A stretch of 64,000 nucleotides of DNA from Stenotrophomonas raiganjensis (SeqCode). GTDB lineage: Bacteria; Pseudomonadota; Gammaproteobacteria; Xanthomonadales; Xanthomonadaceae. The notes under the pieces are model-generated. The model saw only the letters and a list, made by a program, of their open reading frames with translations. It was not told the DNA's origin and searched no databases. Below, piece after piece: positions 44,381-58,201 of the stretch. Position numbers and translations under genes: made by a program. Positions within the stretch are counted from its first letter, which is position 1. Each line of letters begins with the position of its first letter. The stretch is taken from assembly GCF_030658505.1 (NCBI RefSeq), contig NZ_JAUTXR010000180.1:124001-188000 (forward strand), given 5' to 3'.

Positions 44381-45579
44381 TGCGCCGAAGTCTGCCGCTG
44401 GCCCTGGGCCTTGCCCTGGGGTTGGCCGGAACCGCGGGCGCCCAGTCGCTGGGCGCCGGCATCAGCCAGAACCTGACCGCCGCTGCGGCCCTGCCGCTGG
44501 ATCCGGCCGCGCTGCCGGCCCCTTCGGTACGCAACGGCCAGGAGATCTTCACCAGTTTCCGCGACGGTCTGGCCGAGCCCAGTTGTGACGCCGAGGCCAC
44601 CAGCCCGCGCTGGCAGAAGCAGTTCGCCCACGCCCCCTCGCGCCTGGCCAACCAGGATGACGATGCGCTGGTGCTGTTCGGCTACGTGGTCGAAGAACTG
44701 CGCAAGGCCAACCTGCCCACCGAGTTCGCGCTGATTCCCTTCGTGGAAAGCGGCTACCGGCCCAATGCCCGCAACGGCAGCGGTCCGACCGGCCTGTGGC
44801 AGTTCATCGCCACCACCGCGCGCAACCACCGCGTGCCGATGGCCAACGGTTACGACGGCCGCCTGTCGGCGGTCGATTCGACCCAGGCGGCGGTGCGCTA
44901 CCTGAAGACCCTGCACGGCATGTTCGGCGGTGACTGGCGCTTGGCCACCATGGCCTACAACGCCGGTGAGTACCGTGTGCTGCAGTCCATGCGCAAGGCC
45001 GGCATGAACGCGCAGAACGCCAAGCCGTCTGCCCTGCCCGGCCTGTCGCCGGTCACCCATGCCTATGTCGAGAAGCTGCATGCCCTGGCCTGTGTGCTGG
45101 AGGACGTGGAAGACCAACCCGGCGTGATGGCCTCGCTGGACCGCACCGTACCGGTGCTGAAGGACCACACCCTGCCGGCCGGCACCAGCGTCCAGCAGTG
45201 GGCCGCACAGCGCGCCCTGGACCCGGCCAGGATCGCCCGCCTCAACCCGGCCCTGGCGGGCGGTGGCCGCGCGTCGTCGGGAACCACCCGCGTGCTGGCC
45301 CCGGTCTCGGCCGCCAATGCGACGGTGACGGAAGCTGCGACGGCGCTGCTGGCCAGCGCCGCACCGGTTGCCACGAGCACACCGACGCCGCAGGCCACCA
45401 AGGCGGTTGCCGCGATCGCCGATCGTCCGCGCAGCCGCCGCCACACCGTGCGTGACGGCGAATCGGCCTGGACCATCGCCCGCCGCTACGGCATGCCGGT
45501 GAAGGCCCTGCTCTCACTGAATGGCCTGAGCGGCAGCAGCGTGCTGAAACCAGGCGCGGTGCTGCGCGTCGAAGACTGA
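44377..45579 (+). CDS. mltD: Membrane-bound lytic murein transglycosylase D
   Basis: 400 residues. Signal peptide ([22 protein letters not shown]). The SLT domain has the catalytic glutamate in [13 protein letters not shown], followed by GPTGLWQFI and [12 protein letters not shown] single C-terminal LysM domain ([19 protein letters not shown] to AVLRVED) binds peptidoglycan. Usually there are two or more LysM units, so this copy is on the short side. Overlaps the gloB stop by 4 bp. Confidence 0.93.
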   Translation: MMRRSLPLALGLALGLAGTAGAQSLGAGISQNLTAAAALPLDPAALPAPSVRNGQEIFTSFRDGLAEPSCDAEATSPRWQKQFAHAPSRLANQDDDALVLFGYVVEELRKANLPTEFALIPFVESGYRPNARNGSGPTGLWQFIATTARNHRVPMANGYDGRLSAVDSTQAAVRYLKTLHGMFGGDWRLATMAYNAGEYRVLQSMRKAGMNAQNAKPSALPGLSPVTHAYVEKLHALACVLEDVEDQPGVMASLDRTVPVLKDHTLPAGTSVQQWAAQRALDPARIARLNPALAGGGRASSGTTRVLAPVSAANATVTEAATALLASAAPVATSTPTPQATKAVAAIADRPRSRRHTVRDGESAWTIARRYGMPVKALLSLNGLSGSSVLKPGAVLRVED

Positions 45580-45605
45580 CGCGCAGACCAAGCACCTCCT
45601 CGTAG

Positions 45606-45633
45606 AGAGCCGAGCCCTTGCTCGGCTTTTTTC
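45606..45633 (+). terminator. Terminator after mltD
   Basis: AGAGCCGAGC-CCTT-GCTCGGCTTTTTT. Confidence 0.9.
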
Positions 45634-45720
45634 TTGCCTGCGACCTGCCGCGGTTCAGGACAGGCCGAGCATGGGCACGGCTCGACAGTTCAATCTTCAA
45701 TCTCCAGCAGCGCTCCCAAC

Positions 45721-45748
45721 AAAAAGGCCCGGCATTGCCGGGCCTTTC
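45721..45748 (-). terminator. Terminator after ppiD
   Basis: AAAGGCCCGGC-AAT-GCCGGGCCTTTTT when read on the minus strand. Confidence 0.9.
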
Positions 45749-45768
45749 CGTACCTGCAGCCGGTGGGC

Positions 45769-47724
45769 TTACAGGTTCGCTTCGGTGGTCTGCACCACGA
45801 ACTTCCTGCGCATCGCCTCGATGTAGGCCTTGGCCGCCGCCATGCCGTCGATCTGGCTCAGCTGGTCCTTCAGCTGCTTCTGCTGCTCGGCGGTGACTTC
45901 CTTGATGTCACCCGGGTTGACCTTGTTCACCGCAAACAGCAGCGCGTGGCCATTGACGTCGACCTTGCCGTAGCTCGGCTTGCCCTCGGCCGGCGCCGGG
46001 GCACTGAAGATCGCACGATTGATTTCCGGGGTCGGCACCGGCTGGCTGCGCGGCAGGCCCGGCATCGGGCTCAGCTGCAGCTTCTCGCTGGCGGCCAGCG
46101 ACTGCAGGGTCGCGCCACCCTTCAGCTTGGCCAACACGGCGTCAGCAGCCTTGTCACTGGCCTGGCGCTGGCGGTCGGCGCGGATCGCGGCGATCACCTG
46201 CTCGCGGGCCTTGTCCAGCGGCATCGCCTGTTCCGGCGTGTGCGCGGCTACGCGGATGACCACGCTGTGGTTGGTCGCGCCGCCCAGGGGGATCGGATCA
46301 CTGGCGGTACCGTCCTGCACCAGCACTTCGGAGAAGGCAGCACGCAGCACCGCCGGATCGGCGGCAATGCCGCTGGCGGTCGCGCGGGTGATCGGGCCCA
46401 GGGTGTGCAGCGGCAGGTTCACGTCCTTGGCCGCAGCAGCCAGGTCACTCGGGCTCTTGTTGATGGCATCGACCAGGCGGCCGGCCAGTTCGTTGAAACC
46501 GCGCTCGCCGTCGGCCTTCAACTGCTCGGCGGCCAGCGTGTCGCGCACTTCCTCGAACGACTTGCCCTGGCCGCCACGCACCGCGGCAACCTTGATGATG
46601 TGGTAGCCGAAGTCGGTCTTCACCGGGCCGATCACGTCACCCGCCTTGGCAGCGAACAACGCATCTTCGAACGGCTTCACCATCGCGCCACGCTCGACCC
46701 AACCCAGGTCACCGCCCTGGTCCTTCGAACCCGGGTCTTCCGAGTTGGCCTTGGCCAGCGCCGCGAAGTCGGCACCCGCCGCCTTGGCTTCGGCAGCGAT
46801 CTTGTTCGCCTTGGCTTCGGCACCGTCACCGGTGATCAGGATATGGGCAGCCTGGCGCTGTTCCGGCGAGGTGAACTTCGCCTTCTCGTCTTCATAGCGC
46901 TTGCGCAGGGTCGCCTCGTCGGCCGCGGTCGGCGCCGGCAGGTTGGCGCCGTTGATCTCGACGTATTCCAGCGACACGCTTTCGGCCTGGCGGAAGTCCT
47001 TGCCGTGGCTGTCGTACCACTGCTTGATCTGCGCGTCGGTGACCGGTGCGGTATCGGCGGGCACTTCCGGCAGCGCGGCCAGCTCGACGTCACGGGTCTC
47101 GCCCAGCAGCTTCAGCAGGCGCTCGGTCTCGGACTGGGTGACGAAGCCCGAGTTCTGCAGGCCCGACGGGATCACCGACTGCTGCAGGCTCTCACGCACC
47201 AGTTCCTGGAACTGGGTCGGGGTACGCGGCGGATTGCCACCGGCCAATGCCAGGCGATAGTTGTTCTCGTTGAACTTGCCGTTCGAATCGAGGAAGGCCG
47301 GCATGGTGGCGATGTACTCGCGCACCGCGCCATCGCCAATGACAACGCCGGCCTGTTCGCCGACCAGGCGCACGACCTGCTCATCGATCAGCTGGTCGAG
47401 CACGGCCAGCTTGTTTTCAGTGCTTTCGAACGCGCGCGGGTCGAAGTTCTCACCCTGCTGCTGGCGCTCGCGCATGCGCTCCTGCTCGAAACGGGTGCGG
47501 AAATCCTGCGCGCTGATCTCGTGGTGCTGCCACAGCATGCGCACCGGCCACCACGACGGAGCCGAACGCCACCAGGTTGGCGGCGCGGAAACCTTGGCCA
47601 CGTTCTGAGCGCCAACGCCACCGAGGTAGCTGTTGTCGATCACGAACAGGAACGGAATCATCAGCAGCCCCAGGATCACAGTGACGATCCAGCCTGAGGT
47701 CTTGTCGCGGAGTTTCTGCAGCAT
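45769..47724 (-). CDS. ppiD: PpiD-like periplasmic folding chaperone
   Basis: 651 residues. One N-terminal membrane anchor ([19 protein letters not shown]), a SurA-N-like helical domain, one parvulin domain near 250-360 ([10 protein letters not shown] to FGYHIIKV) and a C-terminal repeat of the chaperone region. It assists folding of outer-membrane proteins at the Sec exit. Lies upstream of the tRNA-Asp/tRNA-Val/hupB/lon block on the same strand. Confidence 0.93.
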   Translation of the reverse strand: MLQKLRDKTSGWIVTVILGLLMIPFLFVIDNSYLGGVGAQNVAKVSAPPTWWRSAPSWWPVRMLWQHHEISAQDFRTRFEQERMRERQQQGENFDPRAFESTENKLAVLDQLIDEQVVRLVGEQAGVVIGDGAVREYIATMPAFLDSNGKFNENNYRLALAGGNPPRTPTQFQELVRESLQQSVIPSGLQNSGFVTQSETERLLKLLGETRDVELAALPEVPADTAPVTDAQIKQWYDSHGKDFRQAESVSLEYVEINGANLPAPTAADEATLRKRYEDEKAKFTSPEQRQAAHILITGDGAEAKANKIAAEAKAAGADFAALAKANSEDPGSKDQGGDLGWVERGAMVKPFEDALFAAKAGDVIGPVKTDFGYHIIKVAAVRGGQGKSFEEVRDTLAAEQLKADGERGFNELAGRLVDAINKSPSDLAAAAKDVNLPLHTLGPITRATASGIAADPAVLRAAFSEVLVQDGTASDPIPLGGATNHSVVIRVAAHTPEQAMPLDKAREQVIAAIRADRQRQASDKAADAVLAKLKGGATLQSLAASEKLQLSPMPGLPRSQPVPTPEINRAIFSAPAPAEGKPSYGKVDVNGHALLFAVNKVNPGDIKEVTAEQQKQLKDQLSQIDGMAAAKAYIEAMRRKFVVQTTEANL

Positions 47725-47880
47725 GGTGAGGAATCACAAGGCCTGATTGGCGAGCCCGGCAGTGTAACCCGCTTCGCCGCAGGGACCAAAAGCAGCCCCG
47801 GCGCGGCCTGCGCTGCATCCTCGCGGCAACGCGCCACCCGCAGATGCATGCCTCACGTCCGACTGCGCGAACGAGGCAAA

Positions 47881-47913
47881 GAAAAAGCCCCCGGCTTGCG
47901 CCGAGGGCTTTTA
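47881..47913 (-). terminator. Terminator after tRNA-Asp
   Basis: AAAAGCCCTCGGCGCAAGCCGGGGGCTTTTTC on the minus strand, one mismatch. Confidence 0.8.
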
Positions 47914-47917
47914 GAGT

Positions 47918-47994
47918 TGGCGGAGCGGACGGGACTCGAACCCGCGACCTCCGGCGTGACAGGCCAGCATTCTAACCAGCTGAACTACCGCTCC
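47918..47994 (-). tRNA. tRNA-Asp (GTC)
   Basis: 77 nt with CCA. Acceptor GGAGCGG/CCGCTCC; anticodon loop CTGTCAC gives GTC. Confidence 0.95.
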
Positions 47995-48020
47995 ACACTC
48001 AAACTTTTACCGCGGTGCTG

Positions 48021-48095
48021 TGGTGGGTGCTGAGGGTTTCGAACCCCCGACCCTCTCCGTGTAAAGGAGACGCTCTACCGCTGAGCTAAGCACCC
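48021..48095 (-). tRNA. tRNA-Val (TAC)
   Basis: 75 nt with CCA. Acceptor GGGTGCT; anticodon loop TTTACAC gives TAC. Lies between hupB and tRNA-Asp, all on the minus strand. Confidence 0.95.
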
Positions 48096-48106
48096 CAGCG
48101 AGCCGC

Positions 48107-48379
48107 TTAGTTTACAGCATCCTTCAGGGCCTTGCCAGCCTTGAACGACGGATTCTTCGAAGCAGCGATCTTGATGGTGTCGCCGGTCTTCGGGTTGCGG
48201 CCGGTGCGGGCAGCACGGTCGCGGACCTGGAAGGTACCGAAGCCAACCAGGGTGACCGCATCGCCGTCCTTCAGCGCCTTGGTGATGGCAGCAACGACGG
48301 CATCGACAGCGCGGCTGGACTCGGCCTTGGTCAGGTCTGCAGCTTCAGCAACGGCATCGATCAATTCGGTCTTGTTCAT
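48107..48379 (-). CDS. hupB: Nucleoid protein HU-beta
   Basis: 90 residues. [20 protein letters not shown] start and the DNA-binding arm [18 protein letters not shown] followed by [15 protein letters not shown] are diagnostic. It follows lon on the same strand with 219 bp between, as in many gammaproteobacteria. Ribosome binding site AAAGGAG upstream of the ATG. Confidence 0.97.
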   Translation of the reverse strand: MNKTELIDAVAEAADLTKAESSRAVDAVVAAITKALKDGDAVTLVGFGTFQVRDRAARTGRNPKTGDTIKIAASKNPSFKAGKALKDAVN

Positions 48380-48598
48380 TCTCTACAACTCCTTTGGCGG
48401 TGGGTTCCGCTTATTCGACAGGGAAGCAACCGCACGCCATCTGCATGCGGCCGCCATGTGGAAACGGTTCGCCGAATCCAGCGATCACCAGACTGCGATC
48501 ACTCATTCGCGAGTGCTGCTTTTATACCAGCGGCCCTACCCCCACGCAAGGTGAAAAGCCAGCAACGACGCGGGTTTCGGGCCATTGGACAGCGCGCG

Positions 48599-51049
<2,451 letters not shown>

Positions 51050-51101
51050 GGGGGCTCCAGGGAAGGGGAAAACCGCCTCCGGGAGGGCATCTTCCGGAGA
51101 C

Positions 51102-51141
51102 AAAAAAAGCCGATGGCCCCGTTATGGGGCCATCGGCTTTC
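51102..51141 (-). terminator. Terminator between clpX and lon
   Basis: AAAGCCGATGGCCCC-ATAAC-GGGGCCATCGGCTTTTTTT on the minus strand, a 15-bp perfect stem with a long T-run. Confidence 0.93.
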
Positions 51142-51191
51142 AGATGCAAGGCATTCCTTGAAAATCCTTTCCAATCAACAACCTGGAAGGA

Positions 51192-52481
<1,290 letters not shown>

Positions 52482-52577
52482 GCTTCGCTTACCCAGTTAC
52501 CCCACCCGCTGAACGGGGGTTCGATTCGAGAATAGCACAGGGCCGAGGGGACACCAGTCCCGCCCGACCCTGCAGGA

Positions 52578-52599
52578 ACGGGGCCTCCCTGGCCCCGTG
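52578..52599 (-). terminator. Hairpin downstream of clpP
   Basis: ACGGGGCC-AGGGA-GGCCCCGT in the clpP-clpX gap; no T-run, so it may attenuate rather than end transcription. Confidence 0.55.
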
Positions 52600-52607
52600 A
52601 TGGCCGG

Positions 52608-53234
52608 TCAGCCGGCCTGGATCGACTCATCCGGACGACGCTCCAGGACCTGGTCGACCAGACCGTAGGCCTGCGCCTCGAAGGCGCTCTTGAAGTTGTC
52701 GCGCTCGGTATCGCGGGCGATCGTCTCCAGCGACTGGCCGGTGTGCTTGGCCAGCACCTCGTTCAGGCGCGAACGCAGGGTCAGGATCTCACGCGCGTGG
52801 ATGTCGATGTCGGTGGCCTGGCCCTGGTAGCCGCCCAGCGGCTGGTGGATCATCACGCGCGAGTTCGGCAGCGCATAGCGCTTGCCGGCTTCGCCCGCGG
52901 CCAGCAGCAGGGCGCCCATCGAGGCAGCCTGGCCGATGCAGGTGGTGCTCACATTCGGCTTGATGTACTGCATGGTGTCGTAGATCGCCATGCCGGCGGT
53001 GACCACGCCACCCGGCGAGTTGATGTAGATGTTGATGTCCTTTTCCGGGTTTTCCGATTCCAGGAACAGCAACTGCGCCACCACCACGTTGGCCATGTGA
53101 TCGTCGATCGGGCCCACGAGGAAGATCAGGCGCTCCTTCAACAGGCGCGAATAGATGTCGTAGGCACGCTCGCCGCGGCTGGTCTGCTCGACCACCATCG
53201 GAACCAGGTTCAGGGCTTTGGTTCGGTTGTCCAT
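52608..53234 (-). CDS. clpP: ClpP peptidase
   Basis: 208 residues. Catalytic Ser in [11 protein letters not shown], His in MIHQPLGG and Asp in ERDNF. Forms the tetradecameric chamber that degrades substrates delivered by ClpX. The first few residues ([17 protein letters not shown]) are a propeptide. Confidence 0.97.
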
Positions 53235-53258
53235 TACGTGAGGTACCTATCTTGGGGG

Positions 53259-53289
53259 GAAACAACCCCGCGCCGGCAAAGGCGCGGGG
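53259..53289 (-). terminator. Terminator after tig
   Basis: CCCCGCGCC-TTTGCC-GGCGCGGGG followed by TTGTTT. Confidence 0.8.
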
Positions 53290-53310
53290 CATGCGGTGAT
53301 CCGCCCGGGC

Positions 53311-54606
53311 TTACTGGCGGATCGCGTCCTGGAACGACAGCTTCTCTTCGGTGTGCTGGGCACGCTCGGCGATCCAGTCGATCACCTGCTCTTCCATCAC
53401 ACGGTTCTGCAGGCCAGACATCAGCTGGGGGTCGTTGCGGTACATCTCAATGACCTGCTCCGGCTCTTCGTAGGTCGAAGCGATCAGACGCATCGTTTCG
53501 TTCAGGCGCTTGGCTTCCAGGCGCAGGTCGTTGATGCGGGCCACTTCACCGACCAGCAGGCCAACCAGCACGCGCTTGGCGGCAGCGTCCTTGAAGCCCT
53601 CGTGGGCGTCGGCCGGGATCTCGCCGACGTTCTGGCCGTTGCGGCGGATCTGCTCGACCTGCTGGGCCAGCATGGCGCGGGCTTCGTTCTCGACCAGGCG
53701 CGGCGGCATTTCCACCGAGGAATAGGCCGCGATCAGCTGCTCGCCGACTTCACGGCGCAGGCGGTTCATCAGGGCGCCCTTCAGCTCGCGCTCCAGGTTG
53801 GCACGGATGTCGCTGCGGAACTGCTCCACATCGCCGCCCTTCACGCCGAAGCTCTTGATGAAGGCTTCGTCGACCGCCGGCACGACCGGCTCGGAGACTT
53901 CGGCAACCTTGACGGTGACCTGCACGGTCTTGCCGGCCAGCACCGGCACGCGCCAGTCAGCCGGGAACTCGACGTCCAGGGTCTTCTCTTCACCCTTGGC
54001 CAGGCCGACCAGGCCCTTTTCGATGGTGTCGAACATCATGCCCTGGCCGAGCACGATCGAGCCCTTCTCGGTGCCCTCGGCCGGCAGGCGCTCTTCGCCG
54101 GCCTGCGACCAGGTTTCCACCGCGACCAGGTCACCGTCCTGCGCGCCACGGCTGACCGGGGCCCAGGTACGACGCTGGTTCTGCAGGTTCTCGATCATCT
54201 GGTCGATGTCGGCGTCGGTGATCTCGGCGCTGTGGCGCACGACGGTCAGCTTGCTGACGTCGATGTCGCCGAAGTCCGGCACCACTTCCACGGTGGCGAC
54301 AAAGGAGAATTCACCCTCGTCGCCCTTGTCGATGCGCGGGCTGCCGACGATGCGCAGGTCGTGCTCGCGCACGGCGGCATCGAAGGTTTCGCGCAGCAGG
54401 CCGTCCAGCGCCTCGCCACGGACCTGCGCGCCGAAGCGCTGCTCGATCACCTTGGCCGGCACCTTGCCCGGGCGGAAGCCCTTGATGCGGGTGGTACGGG
54501 CGATTTCGCCCAGGCGGCCGACGATGTGGCTCTGCAGACGCTCTTCCGGCAGCGAGAAGCTCAGGCGGCGTTCCAGGTTGCCGGTGGATTCGATCGAAGC
54601 TTGCAT
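53311..54606 (-). CDS. tig: Trigger factor
   Basis: 431 residues from ATG 54606 ([20 protein letters not shown]). Ribosome-binding signature [17 protein letters not shown] near 43-59, FKBP-type PPIase domain ([13 protein letters not shown] and on) and helical C-terminal chaperone arms. Binds nascent chains at the exit tunnel. Heads the tig-clpP-clpX-lon set. Confidence 0.97.
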   Translation of the reverse strand: MQASIESTGNLERRLSFSLPEERLQSHIVGRLGEIARTTRIKGFRPGKVPAKVIEQRFGAQVRGEALDGLLRETFDAAVREHDLRIVGSPRIDKGDEGEFSFVATVEVVPDFGDIDVSKLTVVRHSAEITDADIDQMIENLQNQRRTWAPVSRGAQDGDLVAVETWSQAGEERLPAEGTEKGSIVLGQGMMFDTIEKGLVGLAKGEEKTLDVEFPADWRVPVLAGKTVQVTVKVAEVSEPVVPAVDEAFIKSFGVKGGDVEQFRSDIRANLERELKGALMNRLRREVGEQLIAAYSSVEMPPRLVENEARAMLAQQVEQIRRNGQNVGEIPADAHEGFKDAAAKRVLVGLLVGEVARINDLRLEAKRLNETMRLIASTYEEPEQVIEMYRNDPQLMSGLQNRVMEEQVIDWIAERAQHTEEKLSFQDAIRQ

Positions 54607-54795
54607 GTTGACTCCTGCCACCGGTGGCCCAGGCCCCCGGCTCGATGATTGGGATGAAACGGTTGTAAGGACGCGACGTCTGGGACGCGCCTGCTTGCCG
54701 CAGCCCTTTAGTTTCGCCCAATTCGGCCTGCACTGCCAGCGCGTGCCGGTCAAGTGGGCGCAGATGGCCCGATCAGGGCGGGGACAGGCCGGCAC

Positions 54796-54880
<85 letters not shown>

Positions 54881-54990
54881 GTGGCCGGCACAGGCCTTCA
54901 TTGTCGCAGGCAGGGACTGGAAGCGGAAGACCTGCACAAAGCTGAATCTGCTGTCCCGGGCGACCGGCAGCCGCCCGGGACAGCCCTGGA

Positions 54991-55296
54991 TCAGTACTGC
55001 CGGGGTGCGGCGGGCGCTGCCTCAGCCCCCTCACCGCCCGCTGCGTCCACGTTGCGGATCTCGATGCCGCCGCCGTCGGTCCGGCGCAGCTGCACCGCTT
55101 CAGGCTGGGCCACGCCTTCCGCCGGCGCCGTGGGCTGCATCTGCATCGCCTCACCAACCGGACGTGCGGGAACGTGCTGCGCGTCGGCGTCGCGCTGCAC
55201 GGTCTGCGCCGGGTCACCGGGCGGGCTGCAGGCAGCGAGCGCCAGCAGCGCGAGCGGAGCCAGCCCTCTTGGAACCCATCGATTGAATTCACCCAT
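54991..55296 (-). CDS. Small Ala/Pro-rich lipoprotein
   Basis: 101 residues. Signal peptide with lipobox LAAC near 20-23 (LALLALAACSPPG). The mature part is low-complexity with many Ala, Glu, Gln and Pro. No family recognised. Confidence 0.7.
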   Translation of the reverse strand: MGEFNRWVPRGLAPLALLALAACSPPGDPAQTVQRDADAQHVPARPVGEAMQMQPTAPAEGVAQPEAVQLRRTDGGGIEIRNVDAAGGEGAEAAPAAPRQY

Positions 55297-55430
55297 CAGG
55301 ATCGTCCTTCATGCATGCGCCATCGGCGCGGAAGAACCATTGGGTGCGATGCAGGACGCGAAGCGGTGAGAAGCAGCGCACAGCATTGAAAACACTGATG
55401 ACGCGTATGACCCCGGTTTCATCACCGCTT

Positions 55431-55494
55431 CAGTAGATCCACCCCATGCCTGGATGCAGGCTCCGTTTTCTCCACGCAAGGCGTGAATCTACCG
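55431..55494. repeat. Paired GTAG-type palindromes
   Basis: CAGTAGATCCAC...GGATGCA and TCCACGCAAGGCGTGAATCTACCGG, two imperfect inverted units head to head. Confidence 0.75.
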
Positions 55495-55523
55495 GCTCCG
55501 CGCCCGCAGCCCGTCGCGCAGGC

Positions 55524-55558
55524 AAGAAAAAAGCCACTTGGCTGACCAAGTGGCTTTC
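55524..55558 (-). terminator. Terminator after tRNA-Lys copy 1
   Basis: GAAAGCCACTTGGT-CAGC-CAAGTGGCTTTTTTC. Confidence 0.85.
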
Positions 55559-55561
55559 GTC

Positions 55562-55637
55562 TGGTGGGCTGTCAAGGATTCGAACCTTGGACCTATTGAT
55601 TAAGAGTCAACTGCTCTACCAACTGAGCTAACAGCCC
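55562..55637 (-). tRNA. tRNA-Lys (CTT), copy 1
   Basis: 76 nt with CCA. Acceptor GGGCTGT; anticodon loop CTCTTAA gives CTT. Confidence 0.95.
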
Positions 55638-55799
55638 GAAATCGGGGCGCGAATTATGACCCGATCCGCTCGGTGGGTGCAAGCACTTTCTTCAACGTCG
55701 TTGAAGCCCGTGCTGCAATCCCGCTACCACTGCAGATCCACGCCGTGGCGAGGCCTCTGCAGGACATGATCCATCGAAACGAAGGAGTCACACTTATAA

Positions 55800-55832
55800 G
55801 AAAAAAGCCACATGGCGTACCAGGTGGCTTCC
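55800..55832 (-). terminator. Terminator after tRNA-Lys copy 2
   Basis: GAAGCCACCTGGTACGCCATGTGGCTTTTTTC; a near-copy of the terminator at 55524-55558. Confidence 0.8.
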
Positions 55833-55836
55833 GTCT

Positions 55837-55912
55837 TGGTGGGCCGTCAAGGATTCGAACCTTGGACCTATTGATTAAGAGTCAACTGCTCTACCAACTG
55901 AGCTAACGGCCC
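55837..55912 (-). tRNA. tRNA-Lys (CTT), copy 2
   Basis: 76 nt. Same as copy 1 but for a compensated change in the acceptor (GGGCCGT/ACGGCCC). Confidence 0.95.
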
Positions 55913-55991
55913 GTGAAACTCAGACGCACATTGTAGCGTGCATTCTGTTTATTGCAATACCGTTTCGGCGGTGCCGATGCGGTTGAATCAG

Positions 55992-56069
55992 TGGGGTGGC
56001 TGAGGGGATTCGAACCCCCGACCACCGGAATCACAATCCGGTACTCTAACCAACTGAGCTACAGCCACC
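55992..56069 (-). tRNA. tRNA-His (GTG)
   Basis: 78 nt with CCA. Acceptor GGTGGCT with C73 opposite the extra 5' G typical of tRNA-His; anticodon loop TTGTGAT gives GTG. Confidence 0.94.
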
Positions 56070-56240
56070 ACTGAAACTTTCGCTCCATCGCCGATACCAC
56101 TGACGCCGGAGCCTTGAACATTGCCTGGGGACTGTCACCGAAGTTGCGGTCCGCCGAAGCGAGTCCGATATTCTGGTGGAGTCCTTGCGCTTTTGCAAGC
56201 ACTTCTTCACATCCGTCGATGCGATCCCGGTGCTCGCCAA

Positions 56241-56317
56241 TGGCGCGCCCGACAGGAATCGAACCTGTAACCGCCGGCTTAGAAGGCCGGTGCTCTATCC
56301 AGTTGAGCTACGGGCGC
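56241..56317 (-). tRNA. tRNA-Arg (TCT)
   Basis: 77 nt with CCA. Acceptor GCGCCCG; anticodon loop CTTCTAA gives TCT. Confidence 0.95.
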
Positions 56318-56356
56318 CCGAACCGGAACGGTGTCCAATCCGACGTGGCGTGGGAT

Positions 56357-56433
56357 TGGTCGGGGTAGAGGGATTCGAACCCCCGACATCCTGCTCCCAA
56401 AGCAGGCGCGCTACCAGACTGCGCTATACCCCG
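56357..56433 (-). tRNA. tRNA-Pro (TGG)
   Basis: 77 nt with CCA. Acceptor CGGGGTA; anticodon loop TTTGGGA gives TGG. First gene of the cluster Pro-Arg-His-Lys-Lys on the minus strand. Confidence 0.95.
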
Positions 56434-56612
56434 GTCTTGCAATCCCCTCGGGCCAGGCCCGCGGAGCTGGTCATTGTCGCCAAGCACATCGCGAACTGTC
56501 AACGCAGGCGCGGCCGATCTGGAATCCGCCAGCGCGCCGTGCGTGGTCATCGGCTATGCTCGCGGTCATCGGCCGGATGGCCGTTCCCACCCCATACGCA
56601 CGGAGAATACGC

Positions 56613-57371
56613 ATGCGCAGCGGCAACCCGGCTCTTTCCGAGTCGACCTTCCTCGACCTCGCCAGCGGTGCGGTGGTGACCAGCCCCGACCAGGCGATGA
56701 CCCTCAACGGCACCGCCAACAAGACCGGCATCCTGCTGTTGCTGACCGTGCTGACCGCAGCCTTCGCCTGGAACCAGTCGGTCGACGAGTACGGCCAGGT
56801 CATGGCCGGAGCCAAGCTGTACGCCATGGGCGGTGCAATCGGTGGCCTGGTGCTGGCATTGATCACCATCTTCAAGAAGGAATGGTCGCCGGTCACCGCG
56901 CCGATGTATGCGCTGGTCGAGGGCCTGTTCCTGGGCGCCATCTCGGCGCTGTTCAACATGAAGTACCCGGGCATCGTGTTCCAGGCCGTGCTGTTGACCT
57001 TCGGCACGCTGGCGGCACTGCTGGTCGCGTACCGCAGCGGCGTGATCAAGGCCACCGAGAACTTCAAGATGGGCGTGGTCGCCGCGACCGGCGGCATTGC
57101 CCTGCTCTACCTGGCCTCGTTCGTTCTGGGCTTCTTCAACATCAACGTACCGGTGATCCATGACTCCAGCTGGCTGGGCATCGCCTTCAGCCTGTTCGTG
57201 GTGGTCGTGGCCGCGCTGAACCTGGTGCTGGACTTCGACTTCATCGAGACCGGCGTGGCCCAGCGCGCGCCGAAGTACATGGAGTGGTATGGCGCATTCG
57301 GCCTGATGGTGACCCTGGTCTGGCTGTATGTGGAGTTCCTGCGCCTGCTGTCGAAGATCCAGCAGCGCTGA
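56613..57371 (+). CDS. Bax inhibitor-1-like membrane protein
   Basis: 252 residues from ATG 56613 (GGAG 8 nt upstream). Seven membrane segments, from GILLLLTVLTAAFAWN to LMVTLVWLYVEFLRLL. It belongs to the BaxI_1-type branch of the BI-1/YccA group. In other bacteria relatives modulate membrane protein quality control or ion leak. Role here not testable from sequence. Confidence 0.9.
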   Translation: MRSGNPALSESTFLDLASGAVVTSPDQAMTLNGTANKTGILLLLTVLTAAFAWNQSVDEYGQVMAGAKLYAMGGAIGGLVLALITIFKKEWSPVTAPMYALVEGLFLGAISALFNMKYPGIVFQAVLLTFGTLAALLVAYRSGVIKATENFKMGVVAATGGIALLYLASFVLGFFNINVPVIHDSSWLGIAFSLFVVVVAALNLVLDFDFIETGVAQRAPKYMEWYGAFGLMVTLVWLYVEFLRLLSKIQQR

Positions 57372-57395
57372 GCCGCACCATGCTGCAAACGACAA

Positions 57396-57428
57396 AGGGC
57401 GCCCTCGTGGCGCCCTTCTGTTTTTTTC
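57396..57428 (+). terminator. Terminator after the Bax inhibitor-like gene
   Basis: AAGGGCGCC-CTCGT-GGCGCCCTT followed by CTGTTTTTTT. Confidence 0.92.
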
Positions 57429-58182
57429 AACGTGCCAGCAGCACCGGAAGCGACGAGGCCAGCAAGGCGATGCCCGACGCAGTGAGCAGGCCCAGCACGA
57501 CCTGCCGGAAACGCGCCTCGCTGATACCGATGTAGATCCGCGCGCCCAGCATGGCCGGCACCAGCATCGCCGGTGCCACGATGGCGAAGTACGGCAGCAT
57601 CTGCCGGCTCACCAGGCCGCTGCCGACGTAGGTGGCCATGGTCACCGCCAGCATCGCCAGATTGAAGTTCTGGATGACCGCACGCTGCTCGTCCTTGCCG
57701 AAGCCACGCAGGGTGCTCCACAGCGTCGGAACCGGTCCAGCGAAACCACCGATGCCACTGAGCACGCCACCGGCCATGCCAGCCATCGCGTCCCCGAAAC
57801 GGCCGCCGACGCTGATCGGCGGCAACGAGCGCACCATCAGCATCACCGGGCACCACAGCGCCAGGAAGCCGCCGAGCAGCGCCTTGAACCAGTCCATGTC
57901 CAGCTGCGGCAGCACCATCACACCCAGCGGAATGCCTGCCAGGCCACCCAGCACGAACGGCAGCAGCACGCGCAGGTTGAACCCGCGACGCACGGTGAAC
58001 ACAGCGACCAGCTGCCCGACCAGTGCACCAAACACCGACAGCGTCGCTGCCAGTCGCGGCTCCAGCCCCCACGCCCAGAACGACATCGCCACCATGCCAA
58101 AGGCGAATCCGGACAGGCCCTGCACGAATCCGGCGACGATCGCGCCGAGCGCGACCAGCAGATACACCGACTCCATCACCAC
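57427..58182 (-). CDS. TauE/SafE family sulfite or organic-anion exporter
   Basis: 251 residues with about eight membrane helices in the two-halves layout of TauE/SafE: GAIVAGFVQGLSGFAFGMVA at the N-terminus and GGVLSGIGGFAGPVPTL in the second half. Substrate unknown. Starts 19 bp after the LysR stop, so probably co-transcribed with it. Confidence 0.9.
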   Translation of the reverse strand: MVMESVYLLVALGAIVAGFVQGLSGFAFGMVAMSFWAWGLEPRLAATLSVFGALVGQLVAVFTVRRGFNLRVLLPFVLGGLAGIPLGVMVLPQLDMDWFKALLGGFLALWCPVMLMVRSLPPISVGGRFGDAMAGMAGGVLSGIGGFAGPVPTLWSTLRGFGKDEQRAVIQNFNLAMLAVTMATYVGSGLVSRQMLPYFAIVAPAMLVPAMLGARIYIGISEARFRQVVLGLLTASGIALLASSLPVLLAR

Positions 58183-58201
58183 CTCGGCTGCAACCGCGCG
58201 A

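Noticed and set aside
45634..47697. 687-codon plus-strand frame opposite ppiD
   Set aside because: Shadow of a GC-rich coding sequence; the minus-strand gene has clear domains.
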